Part shown: piece after piece, positions 54,440-64,000 of the stretch
Layout: each line of letters starts with the position of its first letter
How positions within the stretch are numbered: the first letter of the stretch is position 1
DNA from: Tolypocladium sp. Sup5 PDA-1
Lineage: Eukaryota > Ascomycota > Sordariomycetes > Hypocreales > Ophiocordycipitaceae
NCBI GenBank assembly: GCA_000750105.3
Contig: JPHH03000057.1
Span: forward strand, 124,001-188,000
Direction of reading: 5' to 3'
DNA: 64,000 nucleotides
Made by a program: the position numbers and the translations under genes
Notes under the pieces: generated by a model
Told to the model about the DNA's origin: nothing
The model's input: the letters and a program-made list of their open reading frames with translations, nothing else
The model's database searches: none

Positions 54440-56785
54440 ATGATAGTCTACCCTCCATCACAGCGCTTCATGGCCTCCCAAAGCTCCAAGGCTTCTCAGC
54501 CGGCGCGGCAAGGCGCCACGCGGATGCCCACGTACCCTCAACCCGCCGGCCGGGACGACAACGACAGCCTGAAACCGCCGAAACGAGCACACACATTCCA
54601 CAATGGGTCCCCCGCCGAGCGGCATCGAGACAAGGCCACCGGTGGTGACGGCGGCGATGCCCCCGATGCATTCGAGACGAGCCAGACGCCGACGGACGCC
54701 GACGACAACATTGAGATCACGCGAGCCTCCGTCGACCTGAACGACCTGCCCATTGAGCTGATAACCTTGACGGACAGGTGTGTTGCGCGGCCCCATTGGC
54801 GCCCTCCGCGACCATGGCCTTGCACGTAGACGGCTGTTCTAACATGGAATCACCTAGCTTCATCGAGTCTCTCGGGGCAAAGGTGCACGCGACGCCGCCG
54901 AGCATCGACAGGCTATCGCAGCTCTTCCAGGAATTCTACACATTGGCGTCATCCCACATCGGCACCCACATCAGCGCCTTGGCCACTCGACAGAGCCGCG
55001 ATGCCTCCCCCGCTCCCTCCGCCTCTTCCATATCCTCCGCTGCCAGCAGACTACGGTCAAAAGCCACGTCCCTCGGCGCCAAAGACAAGCCCAAGGTGGA
55101 GGCAGAGCGGCAGATGATTACGGCCGAGGAGCTCGCGGAACGCAAACGGGCCAGGAAAGCGCTGGAAGCCAAGCGCGGCTTGCTTGAGGAGGCAGTAGAA
55201 AGGAGGCTCTGTGAAGGCATATATGGCCGTATATACCGGCACAGAAGCACCCAAGACGAGGCCCAAGACGACAAGCTGCGGTCCAAGACTGCAGCGCTGG
55301 CACTGGTCGGCATCGGACTCGGCGATTTAGGAGTCGACACTGGTGACGAGCCGCCGCAGACTCCCGAAGCTGGCGTGGACAGGGCCAAGGAGATCCGGGA
55401 GTGGCTCGGCCAGGCCAGGACCGATCTCACTCGGATGGGCGAGTCAAGGTACCCTCTGGGCAAGCTCAATCACCTCAAAGCTGCGCACAAGAGCATAGTC
55501 GACACGCTCGCTCATTTCCACCCGTCAGCGTCCGCCGACGAAATCATGCCCATGCTCATCTACACACTCATCACCTTGCCTCCGGAGAGCCTCCACATCA
55601 TCAGCGATCTCCATTTCATCCAGTCCTTCCGTTGGGAACCAAAGTTGACTGGCGAGGCTGCGTACTGCCTCACAAACCTCGAAGCAGCCATCAGCTTCCT
55701 TGAAACAGTCGACCTTGCCACCTTGCGAGCCGATGAACATCCGTCAGGGCCGCCCAAAATCTCGACGCAGCCCGGCACGCCCAAGACGGAGACCTTCCCT
55801 CCTGCTTACCCTCAAGGTCTAACAGTTGCATCCAAGAGCGCCAGCGAAGCCACTACGGATAATGTCACTGCTATAAAACCCGCACCTTCTCCATCTGGCC
55901 TCAAAGCCGCGAATACCCTCAGGAACCGACGGCTCAGTGATCTCGTTAATACCCCGGCGCAGGCCCTTGGCGCGGCTAGTGATGCCGTCTTTAGCACAGC
56001 AGATCAGGGGCTCAAGACAATCTCAACCAGTCTGGGAGACAGCTACTCGTTCCTCCTGGGGAAGCTCCGTGAGCGTCAGCAGGGCCCCAAGGAGTCGATT
56101 GTCGTCCCTCGCACTCTTGATGATGCACGCAAACTCGTCAGCACCCCGCCGCCTGATGAGGAGGACAACGGCAGCGGTGCGGGCTCAACGGTCGGTGCAG
56201 ACGATGCCGAGCATTTAAAGCACCCGCCAGTGCGTGAAGATCGAGTCTTGAATATGATTGGCGGTCGTCGGGATGCCAGCGTGGATAGTGCCAAAAGCGG
56301 ACGAAGCGCAACTTCGTCCAAGAAGGTGCTCTTTGCCGAAGAGCCCAAGGGCACGACATCCTTTCTCTCGCCTGGCCAGAGTCCCGCCGTCCTGGAGCAG
56401 ATGCGGAACCTCGGGAACACGTTTAACCCCATGGCTCGGCTGTCAAACATGGGCATGATGAGAGGCTTTGGACGCAACGTATCAACGCCGGCTAGTACTC
56501 CAAAGGAGAGTGGTAAGCTGGCGGATGGCGGTGACTTGGCATCTGTAAGCAACACCCACCCGCCATTTTGCTCTCCCAAAATACTAACCGCCTCGACAGG
56601 CTTTCCCAGACATTGCGGCTGCCCTGCCACCCAAGCAGGTCCCTAAAATTCCTCCTCCGAACAAGCGATTCATGGAACTTCAGAACCCTGGCGAGCTCCG
56701 GCTCGGCGAAGTGCTGGACCTTTTGAGGGACTACCGTCGCTTGGCCGGCGCCCTCAAGAACATGGGTGCCTTTGAGGAGAAGTGA
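54440..56785 (+). CDS. VPS9-domain protein (Rab5-type GEF)
   Basis: About 735 residues in three exons; introns 54777-54857 and about 56549-56600. The first 110 residues are polar and disordered. A helical region follows (SIDRLSQLFQEFYTLASSH), then helical bundle residues (ERRLCEGIYGRIYRHRSTQD) leading into the VPS9 domain at about residues 210-350: HLKAAHKSIVDTLAHF, SADEIMPMLIYTLITLPPES, LHIISDLHFIQSFRW and GEAAYCLTNLEAAISFLETV. The last block holds the Asp/Tyr region that contacts the GTPase. It would activate an endosomal Rab5 (Vps21-like). Layout resembles yeast MUK1 more than VPS9, since no CUE domain is seen. A second in-frame ATG at 54470 is possible. Confidence 0.88.
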
Positions 56786-57398
56786 ACAATATTGCTTTAT
56801 TCGCTATCTGGCGTTCGATACGGTGTTGGCATATTGCTTTGTTTATCTGGGAGTTTCTTTGTCTCGGCTGCGAGAAAGGGTTGGCATAGAGTGGGCTTGC
56901 GTATTTATTCTGTACGGGTTGAGAAGAACAAACGGCACTTTCATCAACTCGAATTTCTGGCGACTTTACTGGCGGCTGATAGATGGTAAATGTACCATTG
57001 AGCCTAGATAAATAAAACAAAAGGCCGAAATGAACAACCGCACCGGGCACGAGTATGTACAGCGTGCCGCTATGAATCGTACACACAACCGAAGAGAAAA
57101 ATATCAAGTACACGCCAAGATGCATGCATCCGTTGCTCCCTGTACGTAGGCATGCGATAAATCAATGTGCGACACGACGCCTCCGAAGCTCGAGGTTCCC
57201 GTCTATGGCCCAGATCCGATGTTATGCCCCCATACGCCGTTATTTTTCAGTTTGCCATCCAAGGGAGAGGCAAGATAACCAAATAGCCTCTACAGGCGTG
57301 CATGTCGATGTAGTAGATGGAGGATGAGATGATTGAGAGAGTTCCATGCTGATCCTCGTGGGTTCTCGAGGCAAGAGCTGTCATCGCCACGGGTTCGT
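56786..57398. other. intergenic between convergent genes
   Basis: 3' regions of the VPS9 gene and TRK1; AT-richer than the neighbours, no gene. Confidence 0.6.
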
Positions 57399-60312
57399 CT
57401 AAAACGCAGTCGAGGTCCTCCGCGGCCTGTAGCGTGACGACCCTGCGCTGGGCAGGGCAGCCAGCTCGTCAGTTTCGTCTTCGGCGATGGGCTCTGTGTA
57501 AGTCCTTGGCGACAGCGTCGGCCCCCCGTGCGTTGAATCCGTAGACCCGGTTCTGTGGTGGGAGGGCGGTGTCTCGCGAGGCACCATAGGGCCAGGGTGC
57601 AGGAACTGCGTGATCAGGTTGCTATTGGTCCGCTCGCGGCTCTTGCTACGGGTGCGAACGGTGTTGGTCCCCTGACGCTGGAGTCCTGTTGCGGTGGCGG
57701 TGGCGGTGGCGCCTGATACTCCGGTGCTGACGCGCGCCAGGGTGGCCTCGGCCTCTTCGGCCTCCTTTCGGAATCCAGATTCACTGGGCAAGAGCACGGC
57801 CCGATCGAGACCGTACGGGAGACCGCGGTGGCGGCCGCGGATCTGCATGGCAACGATGACGAGCTTGCCGACGACGGAGAATTGCGAGCACAGCGAGGCA
57901 TTGACACCGGCCGCTCCCATGCTCAGCCCCACGGTCCCGTAGGCGCTAACCACCTCGAAGAGCACGGAGAACAGGTCGAATCTGCCGGCCTGGATCTGCC
58001 CTCCCTCGCTGATGGACAGGATAAAGAAGCCCAAGAAGACGTACCACAAGTCGAAAGAGAGCTGTCGCCGCAAATGGCTTCCGACGTAGTTTAGAGCACT
58101 GGCGTCGGCGTCGTCCTCCAAGTTCTTGTCGTGGTACACGCCGAGAGACCTTTCCTCGTAAACGTTGGTTCGTCGGATAGAGATGGCGATGGGGAAAACG
58201 GAAATGTACATCATGATCATGTACAGGACCGGCATCGCCGGGTGCAGGTCCGACAAGTTGACTGCCGAGAAACCTGCCGTCCTGGTGGAAGCAGCCTGGA
58301 AGAAGCCGATGACGACGCGATTGTTGAGCGGCAGCCGGCTGATGGGTTCCGCACCGAGATCGAGGACGATGAAGAATAGCAAGTCCAGCGCGTTCAGGAC
58401 GACCAGGATCCAAAACAGCCACCAGTTGGGGCCAGAGGGGAACAGCAGCGTGAAGCATCGACGCGGATGGTCTAGCAGAAACTTTAGTTCCTCCCACAAG
58501 CCAGATCCCTTGGGGGTAATCTTTGCAAACACCCAGATCATGAACCGCAGCATGACTGGGAAGCCGGTGTTTCCAATGATGATGAAGAACCACATGATCA
58601 TAAGGACATACTCTGATTTTTGAAAGGAGATCATGCTGTCTGGCGTCAGGGTGAAGCCAACATCCATGAATGACACATTGGACGTGAAAAAGGCCCACCA
58701 GGTCCTCGACTCGCCGGCATCGTCAACGACCTTGCCGTACTTGTTGTTGTGAAGAATGTACGGCAGCAGGCAGGAGAGTATGATGAGCTGAAAGCCCCAA
58801 AAGTATAGGATGAGGATGAGCGCCAGCGTCCTGAGGGAGCGGTACTCGATGCCACCGAGCTCCTCGCGCTGCTCAAACGTCAGACCGACAAAGTTGGAAT
58901 TTCGGGCGATTGTCGGCGTATAAGAGAGGTAGGGCATATCCTCGCCCTTTTCCCGGGACAAAACAGATCTGATGGTGTCCATGGTCCGCGTCCTGACAGG
59001 ACGAGGGGGCTTCTCCTCACCATCCTCATGGAGCTTCTTCTGTCCAGAGTTGAAAATGCGGGGCTTTCGAAACCGCAGCGTATCCAGCGTGCCGCCGACG
59101 GCTTTGGCGTCGTCTGCGATTTCGTCTGCAACTTCGCTTCTTCGGTGCCTCTCTGGCTCTGCGATTGTGATGGTGGGCTGCCGGTCACGGATGTTTCGCG
59201 AATCAACGGCAGCAGGATCAACCCTCGAGTCCACTGTCCTAGACCTGGCGAGGGCCTCCTCGTCATCATGGGGATCATCGACCTGGAGCCGCCTAGGCCC
59301 CAAGCCCCTCTCCGCGTCTCGCGGCCCGGGAATGCGCAAGACTTCGTTGTCCTGGTTTCGTTGCCGCTCCACAATGGCAATGTGCTCGGCGTGGGTCCGG
59401 TGCGGCGGGACTTTGAGGGTGTCCTCTCCCATGCCATCGCTCCTCTTGACGGTACCGGCAAACGAGATTGCGGTATGGCCGGCGTGGCCGTTGTCTTCGA
59501 CTTGCCCCTCGTCGAGCTCCTCCAATGGCTGGCCGTTTTGTGTAGCACCATGGTCATGCGCAGTTTCGCCCATGTGCTCCAACGGGCCGATCTCTGCTCC
59601 GCCATTGGTCTTTTCATCCGTCACCGTGGTCGTATCGCTCTCGTCGCTCTTGGCCACAGCTGCGGGTTTGGGAGGGTGCGCGTGAATGTCGTCCAAGAGG
59701 ATACCATCGTTAGTGATCCTCTGCGTCCGCCCATTCAGCGGCATAACAGTGATATCTCGTCCATTGACACCTTGGACGGGCATGGCGGCCCGCTCCACGT
59801 CGGCACGAGCCTTGGACTTGGACTTGGTTAAAGTCGGGCGACGTTGGCGCACCTCCCGGACCCAAGCCTGGAATCGCTTCTCGAACCAGTACAGCCTGAG
59901 AAACACGACGCAGGAGTGGAGGGTGATGGGGTTGGATGTCATGGCGAAGAGATAGATCATGCCCTGTTGGAACCCATTGAGCAGATTGACGTCGACGGGA
60001 TTCAAGCCGGCCTGCGTGTTGGCTCCGCTGGCAAACATCAAGGCGTCGATGTACGGCAGGTGGCCCTTGCCGGAGGCATAGATGGCAATCGAAGCGACGA
60101 TCGTTGCGCCGATGATCCAGAAGTCTGCAGCATCCCAGGTCAGCAAGTCTCAACGCCACGTGGGGGGCACAAGGACGCGGGTAATACGGACAGTGGGCCG
60201 AAATGAAGTTGAAGTGCGGCTTCTTGGAAACGAATGAAGGCTTGATAGCCTTGAGCTGCGCCCAAATATAGCCGCCCGTCCCCTCCAACATGGCTGGAAG
60301 TTTGGGGGCCAT
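57399..60312 (-). CDS. TRK1: TRK-type potassium transporter
   Basis: A high-affinity K+ uptake system of the plasma membrane, about 950 residues in two exons. The intron (about 60128-60198, donor GTCCGT) joins FISAH to YFWIIGAT, restoring the conserved NFI..HYFWII helix. Selectivity-loop blocks: LPYIDALMFASGANTQAGLN (P-loop A), TSNVSFMDVGFTLTPDSMIS (B), FQAASTRTAGFSAVNLSDLH (C) and FEVVSAYGTVGLSMG (D). Typical ends are YWFEKRFQAWVREVR after TM2 and LPYGLDRAVLLPSES after the last helix. The long cytoplasmic loop between the first two MPM units (about residues 130-400) is charged and probably regulatory. The tail is Ser/Thr/Pro-rich. Confidence 0.96.
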
Positions 60313-62836
60313 GGTCGCGCAGCAGTATGGGAATAGGTAGTAAAGGTGGTGTGGTTCAGATTCAGATCTGCTGAATCCGGGCAGGCGGTTGCCGCTGCTT
60401 TAGATGCACGGCGAGCAGCGGTGGGTATGACGACGAGTCGGCAGTGAGTGGTTGCTGTAGGTTTGAGTAGATTGCTTGGCGGGTGGCTGTGGACGCAGGT
60501 GGACTTGGGCTCTTGGCCTCTCTCAACCGTGAGTCCAGTCGACGGACATCACACGCAGAGCAGGAGGCAAGAGAGGCATGTTGGTGCAACGACGAGACTG
60601 GACGAGGACGAGGAAAGCGGTGCCGGGCGACAGGTTGCGGCGCGGCAGCTTGTGGTGTTTTGGTGTTGAACAAGACACTCCGCGACGAGCCTGTTCAAGT
60701 TTTGCGAGATCCCTGCCGCGCGGATGCAGGTCTGCGGCCGCAGAGGGTCTTGAGAGGCAGCCGGGGGGCGCGGCAACGAGGATGAGCACGGGAAAGGTTA
60801 AAGGAGGTCTCTGCGCAGGTCGCGGCAGTGCTTATCTGGGATGCTGCTTCAGTTTCCCAGATTGGCGAGGGTAGAGGATCTGGTCGAATGGAACGCCAGG
60901 ACTGCCGGCACGTTGCAGAAGGACCCTGGCGGCGAGGGTGACACGGAAAGAAGCAAGGAAGGCAGAGAAGGCGGTTCCTTTGTCGGGCTGGCTGGCTTCA
61001 CGGACCTGCAGCAAGGCGAGTCCGTCCACCGACAAGACGCGACAAGAGACAACGCAGCGGACAGCGTGACCGGTGAATCCGTGCCTCGCCCGCCGTCCCT
61101 GCAAGGCAATGCGCTGACCGCACTGCGCCTTGTCGCTTCGAGTCAAGCAAGCCCCTTTCTCTTCTGTCCCGTCTCGTGGGCTGCCGGCGCCGTCTGTGCC
61201 TGTGCCCGTCGCAGTGAATGGAAAACTCGGCGTCGTGCTGGGCCGCGGTCCGGACCCAGATGCAGGGTCTCGCAGCCCGCTGAGGCTGGGCTGGGGGCGC
61301 TCGATGCCGGTGCGCGAGCTCTTGGCAAGACGGGATGGGATGTCTCTGTGCGATGCGAGGGGAAAATGGAGGGAAAAGAAAGAGGACGGACGGGCACGCG
61401 GCGGAGGGAGGCGACGAAAAGGGCCGGTTGACGCCACCTGCCTCACACTCACCTGCTGGCCTCACCTCACCACCTCCGGCTCTCTACTCGTAACAGCGCC
61501 AGCGCCCGGAATGACAGTACGGAGTACGGACTACGGAGTACAGAGATTGGATCTAACGACTCGCCGGTGGTGTGCCACCCACCCACTGCGAATCTGCGAT
61601 GGCGCGTCTGATGATGGGCGGCTTCGTCGACGTCCAGAAGCGGGACTAGCACGCTACTGTACATTAGGGGCTGGCTTAGCGGCTGCTCCAGGGCCTCGAT
61701 CGTCGCCTCCAGCTGCTCCACCACCGACCGGCCCCAACTGAGGCGCATTGGTGCAGACGAAATACCGGCATGGTGGGCGTGCCAAGCTGCCAGCCAGGGG
61801 GCCTCGTCATCGCCAACAGCGGGCTGCGAGACGACCTCGGGCCTCAGGACGGACCCTGTCCGACCAACTTGCACGGTGCCTTGTTCGACTCCGTTCTGCC
61901 TGCACGAGTGCATCCTGTGCATCGTCTGGCGGCAGATGCCGTCTCTCTGAATACCTCTCTGCTGGCAGTTGGAGGGCCCGTGATATCGGAGGCTGAAGAG
62001 CGCCCACCTCGGACCGGCCGGTTGGAGCCTCAGCCCCATGCATGCACATCGCGGTGCTTGTGCGACAGTATAACGCCGCCAGCCCTGCCTGTACAACCAT
62101 CCATCCCATCCCCGAAATGACCATCTGACGGCCCGAGATGATCGCATCCGCCTGCCTGCGACCCAGCTGAACGCTGTACGAGTACATCGCCCCTTCACTC
62201 TGTTTGCTGTCGCCTACGGCGCTTCTCGACGCGCGGGCATCCCGAGTCAAGGGAGCCACTGCGCTGGCATACATAGGCATGTATGATGATGTCACTTACA
62301 CGCAGCCGCCCGTTGATTCCTCACCTGCCATCCATGTGCGCCCGCTGCCACGTTTCAGCCAGCATGCTTCTGGAAGCGTTTGCCGTCGATCACGTTGTCT
62401 GAAGTCACGGCCCTTTTGACCTCCCTGCCTCCCACAACGACCCCCAGGCAAGCCAGGCTTGTTACCCGTACACGACCAGAAAGCATGTCGTTGATCCCAC
62501 ATATTTAGGGGAATGCGTTTGCGCGCATCAATGATATGATATTACATGGTCATTGTGTTACGCACAGGCCATGATTTACAACGGCAGCGGTAGCCCGCGC
62601 AATGCGACAATGATCCGTCGAGCTTCGTGATGGACATGAAGGTGAGGTGCACAGAAACGTTACAGGAGAACCGTTCCAAAATGATGCTTTCTTTTGCCAG
62701 TTACTAGTAGAACACCATGCATACTGGAGGGCCTATGTAACCTCCCGCTCGAGAACCAACGCCGCCGGCCGAAATGCCAGATCAAGACCCAGTTTGCAGT
62801 TGGCATGCTTCCTTTTGTAAACTTTGTAAACGCCCC
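60313..62836. other. 2.5-kb gene-free region upstream of TRK1
   Basis: No supported gene. Overlapping open frames on both strands at 60.8-61.5 kb and 61.5-62.3 kb are GC-rich noise. Carries the densest copy of the recurring motif, GTACGGAGTACGGACTACGG, then AGTA (61517-61540). Confidence 0.6.
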
Positions 62837-64000
62837 CTATTGTGCCGCAGCTCGCCTGGCATTTTCCCTGCCAATCTTCTTGAAGAAGGCATTGCTCTCC
62901 TTCTTGTTCTTCCCCTTCTTCAGCGCCTGGTTCATCCTCTTGTTCTGCTCAATGTACGCCATGTCCTGGCCACCGCTGAGCTCGCCCAGCGTCCCTGCTG
63001 TCCGGCGCGCCCCTCCTCTCTTCTTCTTCCGGCCCATCGTGCCGCTGTGGAAGAGGTCATCCGTGGGGTCCTCGTCTTCCATGCTCTCGTTCTCCACCAA
63101 CACCTTCTGAAGCAGTTCGCGTCGCTCACCTGGAGTCGCAAAGGCTAGCCCTGGCGTCTTCTCGATGTTGGCGAGTTGCGTAATCACCTTGAAGGCGTAG
63201 CCCTGATCCACAAGGAAGGCCTGTCTCTTCGACGAAAAGTACATCTCCTGCGTGTCCTTGGACACTAGCGAGTAGAAGAACGCGTTGAAGCCTTCGTCAT
63301 TTCGCCGTTTGGCTCGGAGAATTCGGCCCAGCCTTTGGGCCTCTTGACGACGAGATCCGTAGTGCGACGAGATTTGAATGAGACACGTCGCTTCCGGAAG
63401 GTCCAGCGACGTATCTCCAATCTTGGACAGGAACAAGGTGTTGACCAGCGGGTTGTGCTGGAAATTCTCCAAGACCTGTAGTCGCTCTGTCTGTCCCGTG
63501 TTGCCGTAAATGAAGGCCTTTCCGAGCTTCAGCGCATACGCTTTCAACGCATAGACGTTGTCCGAGAAGACAATGATCTTGTCTCCTCTTGACTCGTGGT
63601 AGTTGATGAGGTACTGGCAAGCCTGGAACTTGCGAGGATTCATGATATACAAGAGGTTCTTCTTGCGGGATGGTGCTCGCAAATACTCGTCGTAAAATTC
63701 CGTCGGCATCGGACACCATACTTCGGCGCATTGCACCCTGGCAATGTGGCCCTGCTTGGATAGCTCCATCCAGTTGGCTTCAAATAGTTTTGGTCCAATC
63801 AAAAAGTTGAGATCTGAAATCTTGTCGTCTTCTCGGAGAAGTGTGGCCGTGAGACCCAGCTTCGAATGCGTCTTGATCGACGAGGTGACCTTTCGAAAGA
63901 TGTTCGCCGGCACGACGTGCACCTCGTCCAGGAGCATTAGGCCCCATTCCCGGCCCGTCAGAAACTTCATCATCTTTTCGGCGTCGTACGATCGTGCCCT
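62837..64000 (-). CDS. SSL2: TFIIH helicase XPB/SSL2, 3' part
   Basis: The 3' end of the 3'-5' DNA translocase of TFIIH, which opens promoters and damaged DNA. About 387 residues are in the window; the 5' part lies beyond base 64000. Visible: Walker B variant LLDEVHVVPA, the XPB RED motif in LGLTATLLREDDKISDLNF, IIVFSDNVYALKAYA, TLFLSKIGDTSLDLPEATCL, the motif VI region SRRQEAQRLGRILRAKR, and the C-terminal YFSSKRQAFLVDQGYAFKV. A basic tail MGRKKKRGGARR and KKGKNKKESNAFFKKIGREN ends the protein. No intron in this part. Confidence 0.97.
   Translation of the reverse strand, partial: RARSYDAEKMMKFLTGREWGLMLLDEVHVVPANIFRKVTSSIKTHSKLGLTATLLREDDKISDLNFLIGPKLFEANWMELSKQGHIARVQCAEVWCPMPTEFYDEYLRAPSRKKNLLYIMNPRKFQACQYLINYHESRGDKIIVFSDNVYALKAYALKLGKAFIYGNTGQTERLQVLENFQHNPLVNTLFLSKIGDTSLDLPEATCLIQISSHYGSRRQEAQRLGRILRAKRRNDEGFNAFFYSLVSKDTQEMYFSSKRQAFLVDQGYAFKVITQLANIEKTPGLAFATPGERRELLQKVLVENESMEDEDPTDDLFHSGTMGRKKKRGGARRTAGTLGELSGGQDMAYIEQNKRMNQALKKGKNKKESNAFFKKIGRENARRAAAQ

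Noticed and set aside
60841..61452. About 200-residue frames on both strands upstream of TRK1
   Set aside because: Low-complexity GC-rich reading with no conserved motif; likely chance.
61467..62295. 243-residue minus frame
   Set aside because: Basic, Trp/Arg-rich, no domain; the region contains intergenic motif copies.

Overview
The window is nuclear DNA of a filamentous ascomycete (Pezizomycotina). Sordariomycetes, probably Hypocreales, is my best guess, but that rests only on the general look of the proteins. The evidence is eukaryotic: most genes carry short introns (about 50-100 bp) with GT...AG ends and CTGAC/CTAAC-like branch points. Coding DNA is GC-rich, and the proteins are typical fungal ones (Zn2Cys6 regulator, STE3 receptor, TRK potassium transporter, mitochondrial 5-aminolevulinate synthase, TFIIH helicase). 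There are no operons, ribosome-binding sites, CRISPR arrays, rRNA or convincing tRNA genes.

Layout. 0-17.6 kb is a dense housekeeping block: the tail of a gene that may encode an alternative NADH dehydrogenase, bifunctional thiamine synthesis (THI6), a Zn2Cys6 regulator, HEM1, a 1759-residue ATRX/ARIP4-like SNF2 remodeller, glutathione synthetase (GSH2) and mitochondrial SSB (RIM1). 17.9-19.9 kb is a small gene graveyard: a broken MFS transporter, the tail of a SnoaL/NTF2-like enzyme and the tail of a glyoxalase-fold (VOC) protein. 20-28 kb holds GAR1, the STE3 pheromone receptor and a DUF4203-like membrane protein with a very long tail. 28.1-32 kb is a gene-free stretch with long poly-G and poly-C runs. 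32-38 kb holds an unknown membrane protein, a candidate small secreted protein and an ERF4-type palmitoyltransferase partner. At 38.4-38.9 kb lies a class 3 lipase relict damaged by an 11-bp tandem duplication. 40-45.5 kb holds a second GPCR, a hexapeptide O-acetyltransferase and an RCH1/SLC10A7-like transporter. 45.7-53 kb holds a GH1 beta-glucosidase, a GFA/CENP-V-fold protein, an aldo/keto reductase and an AMP-forming acyl-CoA ligase. 54-64 kb holds a VPS9-domain Rab GEF, TRK1 and the 3' two-fifths or so of SSL2/XPB, cut by the window end.

How genes relate. Neighbours are mostly unrelated. Many pairs are convergent with short gaps (THI6/Zn2Cys6, GSH2/RIM1, STE3/DUF4203, RCH1/GH1, AKR/ligase, VPS9/TRK1). 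GFA/AKR and ligase/VPS9 are divergent and could share promoters. I found no intact new multi-gene system. The most notable unexplained structure is the relict locus at 18.4-19.9 kb, which looks like the remains of a small metabolic cluster. Next come the recurring TACGGAGTA/TACTCCGTA motif between genes, the lipase relict, and several short perfect tandem repeats. Splice sites were read by eye; ends of introns may be off by a few bases.
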